From Candidatus Omnitrophota bacterium (GTDB lineage: Bacteria > Omnitrophota > Koll11 > Pluralincolimonadales > Pluralincolimonadaceae), in assembly GCA_022709465.1 (NCBI GenBank), contig JAKLIT010000016.1, positions 1-16,277 of the forward strand: DNA of 16,277 bases, read 5' to 3'. The notes below the pieces were generated by a model. That model saw nothing but the letters and a program-made list of their open reading frames with translations. It searched no databases and was not told the origin of the DNA. The translations under genes were made by a program, and so were the position numbers. Position 1 is the first letter of the stretch; every line of letters begins with the position of its first letter. Below, in pieces: positions 14,060 to 16,277 of the stretch.

Positions 14060-14976
14060 AGAAGAAGATAATAAAACTGGCCGTCCTGCTGGCTGTGATC
14101 GCGGCGGTAGCGGCGATCGCCTCTTTCCTGTTACCGAAGAAACTGCCGAAAGGGACGTTCCAGACGACCGGCATAATAGAAGGCACTGAGGTCAACCTGA
14201 GCCCGAAGATAACGGAACGCGTTAAGGAGGTAAAGTTCGAAGAGGGCGATTACGTGAAGGATGGCGAGGTGGCGATACTTCTCGATCCCGAGAAGAAGGC
14301 CGCCGAATACGAGCAGGCGCAGGCAAACCTCGATGTAGCGAAAGCGGGCGAACGCAACGCGGCCGCGGACATCGAGAAAGCCAGGGTCAGGATAGTGGAC
14401 ACGAAACGCGACCTCGAGAGGAATACGCGGTTGCTGGAGAAGAAGCTGGTAGCTCAGAACGACGTCGACAAGGCGCAGACCGCTTATGATACAGCCGTTG
14501 CCGACCTGAACAAGGCCGAGGCGCAGAAGTCCTATGCCGAGGCCGGTGTCAAGCAGTCGGAGGCGGTCCTGCGGGTCGCGAAGGTCAACCTTGACGATAC
14601 AGTGATAAAGTCGACGATAAGCGGCATTGTCACGCTGAGGGCTTTCGAGCCGGGCGAATTCGTGCCGGCCGGTTCCACGGTTCTGACCGTAGTGGACCTC
14701 GAGAATATCTGGCTGCGCGTGGATATGGAGGAGACCGCGGTCTCGCGCGTGAAGCTCGGGGATATCGTTAAGATAAAGGCCGATTCGCTCCCGGAGAAGT
14801 GGTTCACGGGAAAGGTGGCCGAGATAAACAGCGAGGGAGAGTTCGCGACCCAGCGTGACGTGAAACGCGGCCGCCAGGACATTAAGACGTTCAGGGTAAA
14901 GGTCAAGATAGACGAACCGAAAGGTCTGCTGAAACAGGGCATGACCGCCACAGCTACCTTCGGGGACACTCGGTAA
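14056..14976 (+). CDS. HlyD/YbhG-family periplasmic adaptor (membrane fusion protein)
   Basis: A 306-residue adaptor that links an inner-membrane ABC exporter to the periplasm or outer membrane. One N-terminal hydrophobic anchor (residues about 7-26, LAVLLAVIAAVAAIASFLL) follows KKKIIK. Then comes the first half of a lipoyl/barrel domain (GIIEGTEVNLSPKITERVKE), a long helical hairpin about 77-178 rich in Ala, Glu and Lys (EQAQANLDVAKAGERNAA and on), the second lipoyl half (TVIKSTISGIVTLRAFEPGE), and a beta-barrel segment ending FRVKVKIDEPKGLLKQGMTA. The TQRDVKRGRQDIKTFRVKV stretch resembles the equivalent loop of YbhG/YhiI-type adaptors. The hairpin is long enough to reach an outer-membrane channel, but no TolC-like gene is in view. 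Presence of an adaptor implies a two-membrane envelope. It overlaps tetR by 4 bases and ends 3 bases before the ATPase. Confidence 0.93.
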   Translation: MKKKIIKLAVLLAVIAAVAAIASFLLPKKLPKGTFQTTGIIEGTEVNLSPKITERVKEVKFEEGDYVKDGEVAILLDPEKKAAEYEQAQANLDVAKAGERNAAADIEKARVRIVDTKRDLERNTRLLEKKLVAQNDVDKAQTAYDTAVADLNKAEAQKSYAEAGVKQSEAVLRVAKVNLDDTVIKSTISGIVTLRAFEPGEFVPAGSTVLTVVDLENIWLRVDMEETAVSRVKLGDIVKIKADSLPEKWFTGKVAEINSEGEFATQRDVKRGRQDIKTFRVKVKIDEPKGLLKQGMTATATFGDTR

Positions 14977-14979
14977 AAT

Positions 14980-15990
14980 ATGGCATACGCGGCGGAAGTA
15001 AAAAATATCGTCAAAAGGTTCCCGTCCGTCACGGCGGTAAATGACGTCAGTTTCTCCGTCGATGAAGGTGAGATATTCGGTTTCCTCGGGCCTAACGGCG
15101 CCGGCAAGACGACGCTGATAAGGATGCTGACCTGCCTGACGAGGCCGACGTCCGGCCAGGCGAATATAAGGGGCATCGATGCGGTACGGCACCCGTCGCT
15201 GGTCCGGCGCAACATCGGCGTCGTATCGCAGGCGCTGACAAGCGACCTCGACCTCACCGCTTACGAGAACCTGAACATCTACGGGAAGTATTTCGACGTA
15301 CCGAAGGGCGAGCGGGAAAAGAGCATTGATTACCTGCTCGATAAAGTCGACCTGAAGGACAGGGCGAAGGACCTTGTCGCGACATATTCCGGCGGAATGA
15401 GGCGCCGGCTCGAGATAGCGCGCGGGCTCATACATAAGCCGTATATACTGTTCCTCGACGAGCCGACGATAGGGCTCGACCCGCAGTCGCGCCGCGTAAT
15501 ATGGGAGCTGCTCCAGAAGATACGCCATGAGACGAAACTTACGGTATTCATCACGACCCATTACATGGACGAGGCCGACGTGCTTTGCGACAGGATAGGG
15601 ATAATCGACTACGGCAAGATCGTCGCGCTCGATTCGCCCGCCACACTGAAAAGGAACATAGGTGGCTTCGACATCATAGAGGTTACTCTCGGGAATTCCG
15701 GGCCGGAAGTGATGGGTAAGCTGAAAGCGATGAGCTTCATAAAGAACATCACCGAAAAGGACGAGAGTTTACGCATATACGTGGAAGACGCGGCAAGATC
15801 TATGCCGGTGCTTTTCGATGAGTTCAAGAAGATGGGCGTCACGACGCAGTACCTCGCTATACACGAGCAGACGCTCGAGGACGTCTTCATCCATTATACT
15901 GGCAAGACGATAAGGGAAGCGGAGGCCCAGAAGGTCAGTTTCCTTATAGGCGCCGGAGCGCCGAAGCAGATGCCGGGAGGCAGGATATGA
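14980..15990 (+). CDS. ABC-2-type exporter ATP-binding protein (DrrA/YbhF-like)
   Basis: A 336-residue single-domain ATPase that drives the exporter. Walker A: G37-PNGAGKTT; Q-loop in IGVVSQALTSDLDLTAYENL; ABC signature Y136-SGGMRRR (the SGGM variant usual in drug and polymer exporters of this class); Walker B LFLDEPT with D160 and catalytic E161; H-loop H194 in ITTHYMDEAD. About 100 residues follow the nucleotide-binding domain (ALDSPATLKRNIGGFDIIEV onward), ending in the TLEDVFIHYTGK motif seen in DrrA/CcmA-type subunits. E. coli YbhF is a fusion of two such domains; here there is one, so the transporter would use a homodimer. Its ATG is 3 bases after the adaptor stop and has only a distant GGGGAC, suggesting coupled translation. 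The stop overlaps the permease ATG (ATGA). Confidence 0.95.
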   Translation: MAYAAEVKNIVKRFPSVTAVNDVSFSVDEGEIFGFLGPNGAGKTTLIRMLTCLTRPTSGQANIRGIDAVRHPSLVRRNIGVVSQALTSDLDLTAYENLNIYGKYFDVPKGEREKSIDYLLDKVDLKDRAKDLVATYSGGMRRRLEIARGLIHKPYILFLDEPTIGLDPQSRRVIWELLQKIRHETKLTVFITTHYMDEADVLCDRIGIIDYGKIVALDSPATLKRNIGGFDIIEVTLGNSGPEVMGKLKAMSFIKNITEKDESLRIYVEDAARSMPVLFDEFKKMGVTTQYLAIHEQTLEDVFIHYTGKTIREAEAQKVSFLIGAGAPKQMPGGRI

Positions 15991-16277
15991 GAGCGTTGGC
16001 CGTGTCGGAGAGGGACCTCAAGCGTTTCATCCGCAACCCGTTCGTCATCATAGCGAGCATATTCATGCCGCTGATGTACCTTGTGATCATGGGCAACTCG
16101 TTCCAGGGGGAGCTAAAGCACCTTCCGGTCCTGCTGGTCGACCAGGACAAAGGCCCTTCCGCGAGGCGCATGGTCGAGTTGTTACAGGCGCTCGAGGACG
16201 GCCCGCGCACGCTCGAGATAACGAGGGAGAGCGACCAGAAGAAGGCCGTCGCTATGGTAAGGGACGGGTTCTATAAG
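15987..16277 (+). CDS. ABC-2-type permease (YbhS/YbhR-like), 3'-partial
   Basis: The frame begins at ATG 15987, overlapping the ATPase stop, with GGGAGG about eight bases upstream, and runs open for 97 codons to the window edge. The visible part is the N-terminus of an ABC2_membrane_3 permease: a short cytoplasmic stretch (RALAVSERDLKRFIRNP), a first membrane helix (FVIIASIFMPLMYLVIMG), then the start of the large extracytoplasmic domain (LPVLLVDQDKGPSARRMVEL) typical of YhhJ/YbhS-type subunits. It would form the membrane channel with the ATPase and HlyD adaptor. A second permease may follow outside the window, as in ybhSR. Confidence 0.88.
   Translation, partial: MRALAVSERDLKRFIRNPFVIIASIFMPLMYLVIMGNSFQGELKHLPVLLVDQDKGPSARRMVELLQALEDGPRTLEITRESDQKKAVAMVRDGFYK

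Noticed and set aside
14131..15561. A 476-codon open frame on the minus strand opposite hlyD and the ABC ATPase gene
   Set aside because: It spans two strongly supported genes with full motif sets, its product is an Arg/Tyr/Leu-rich sequence with no recognisable domain, and codon bias of the + strand explains the lack of stops.

Overview
The window is densely coding and every gene I accept lies on the + strand. It suggests a chromosomal segment of an uncultured Gram-negative-like bacterium. The large fibre protein built on VGIGT-type repeats, the secreted Ig-like proteins, the GspE/PilB ATPase and a codon style that uses AUA for Ile and AGG for Arg in moderately GC-rich DNA are compatible with Candidatus Omnitrophota or a relative. 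That placement is inference from style, not from a marker gene. No rRNA, tRNA, CRISPR, insertion sequence or integrase was seen, and no gap between genes exceeds about 80 bases.

Region 1 (1-7359) concerns the cell surface. It holds the C-terminal part of a long repeat-built fibre protein whose frame is open at the left edge, a 59-residue single-helix membrane or secreted protein, a 760-residue secreted protein (lectin-like domain followed by Ig-like domains), and a type II secretion/type IV pilus-class assembly ATPase. The last three are joined by overlapping start and stop codons.

Region 2 (7364-9481) holds a PiT-fold anion permease that looks more like the CysP sulfate branch than a true phosphate transporter, a JAMM (M67, Mec-like) metallopeptidase and a MoeB/ThiF-type E1 adenylyltransferase. 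Together they suggest sulfur uptake and sulfur-carrier-protein chemistry. The ubiquitin-like carrier itself is not encoded here.

Region 3 (9489-13389) holds a TerC/Alx metal-homeostasis membrane protein, a GalT-like nucleotidylyltransferase, a secreted GH16 glucanase with accessory domains, and a flavodoxin-fold quinone reductase. From 3298 to 13389 no gap exceeds about 9 bases, so the run could be one long transcript despite its mixed functions.

Region 4 (13390-16277) begins with the only clear intergenic control region: a weak hairpin, a sigma70-like promoter, and a perfect inverted repeat at the likely start point of transcription. It drives a TetR regulator, a HlyD-type periplasmic adaptor, an ABC ATPase and the start of an ABC-2 permease that runs off the right edge. 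The layout matches the CecR-YbhGFSR type of TetR-controlled exporter, with the operator placed for autorepression.
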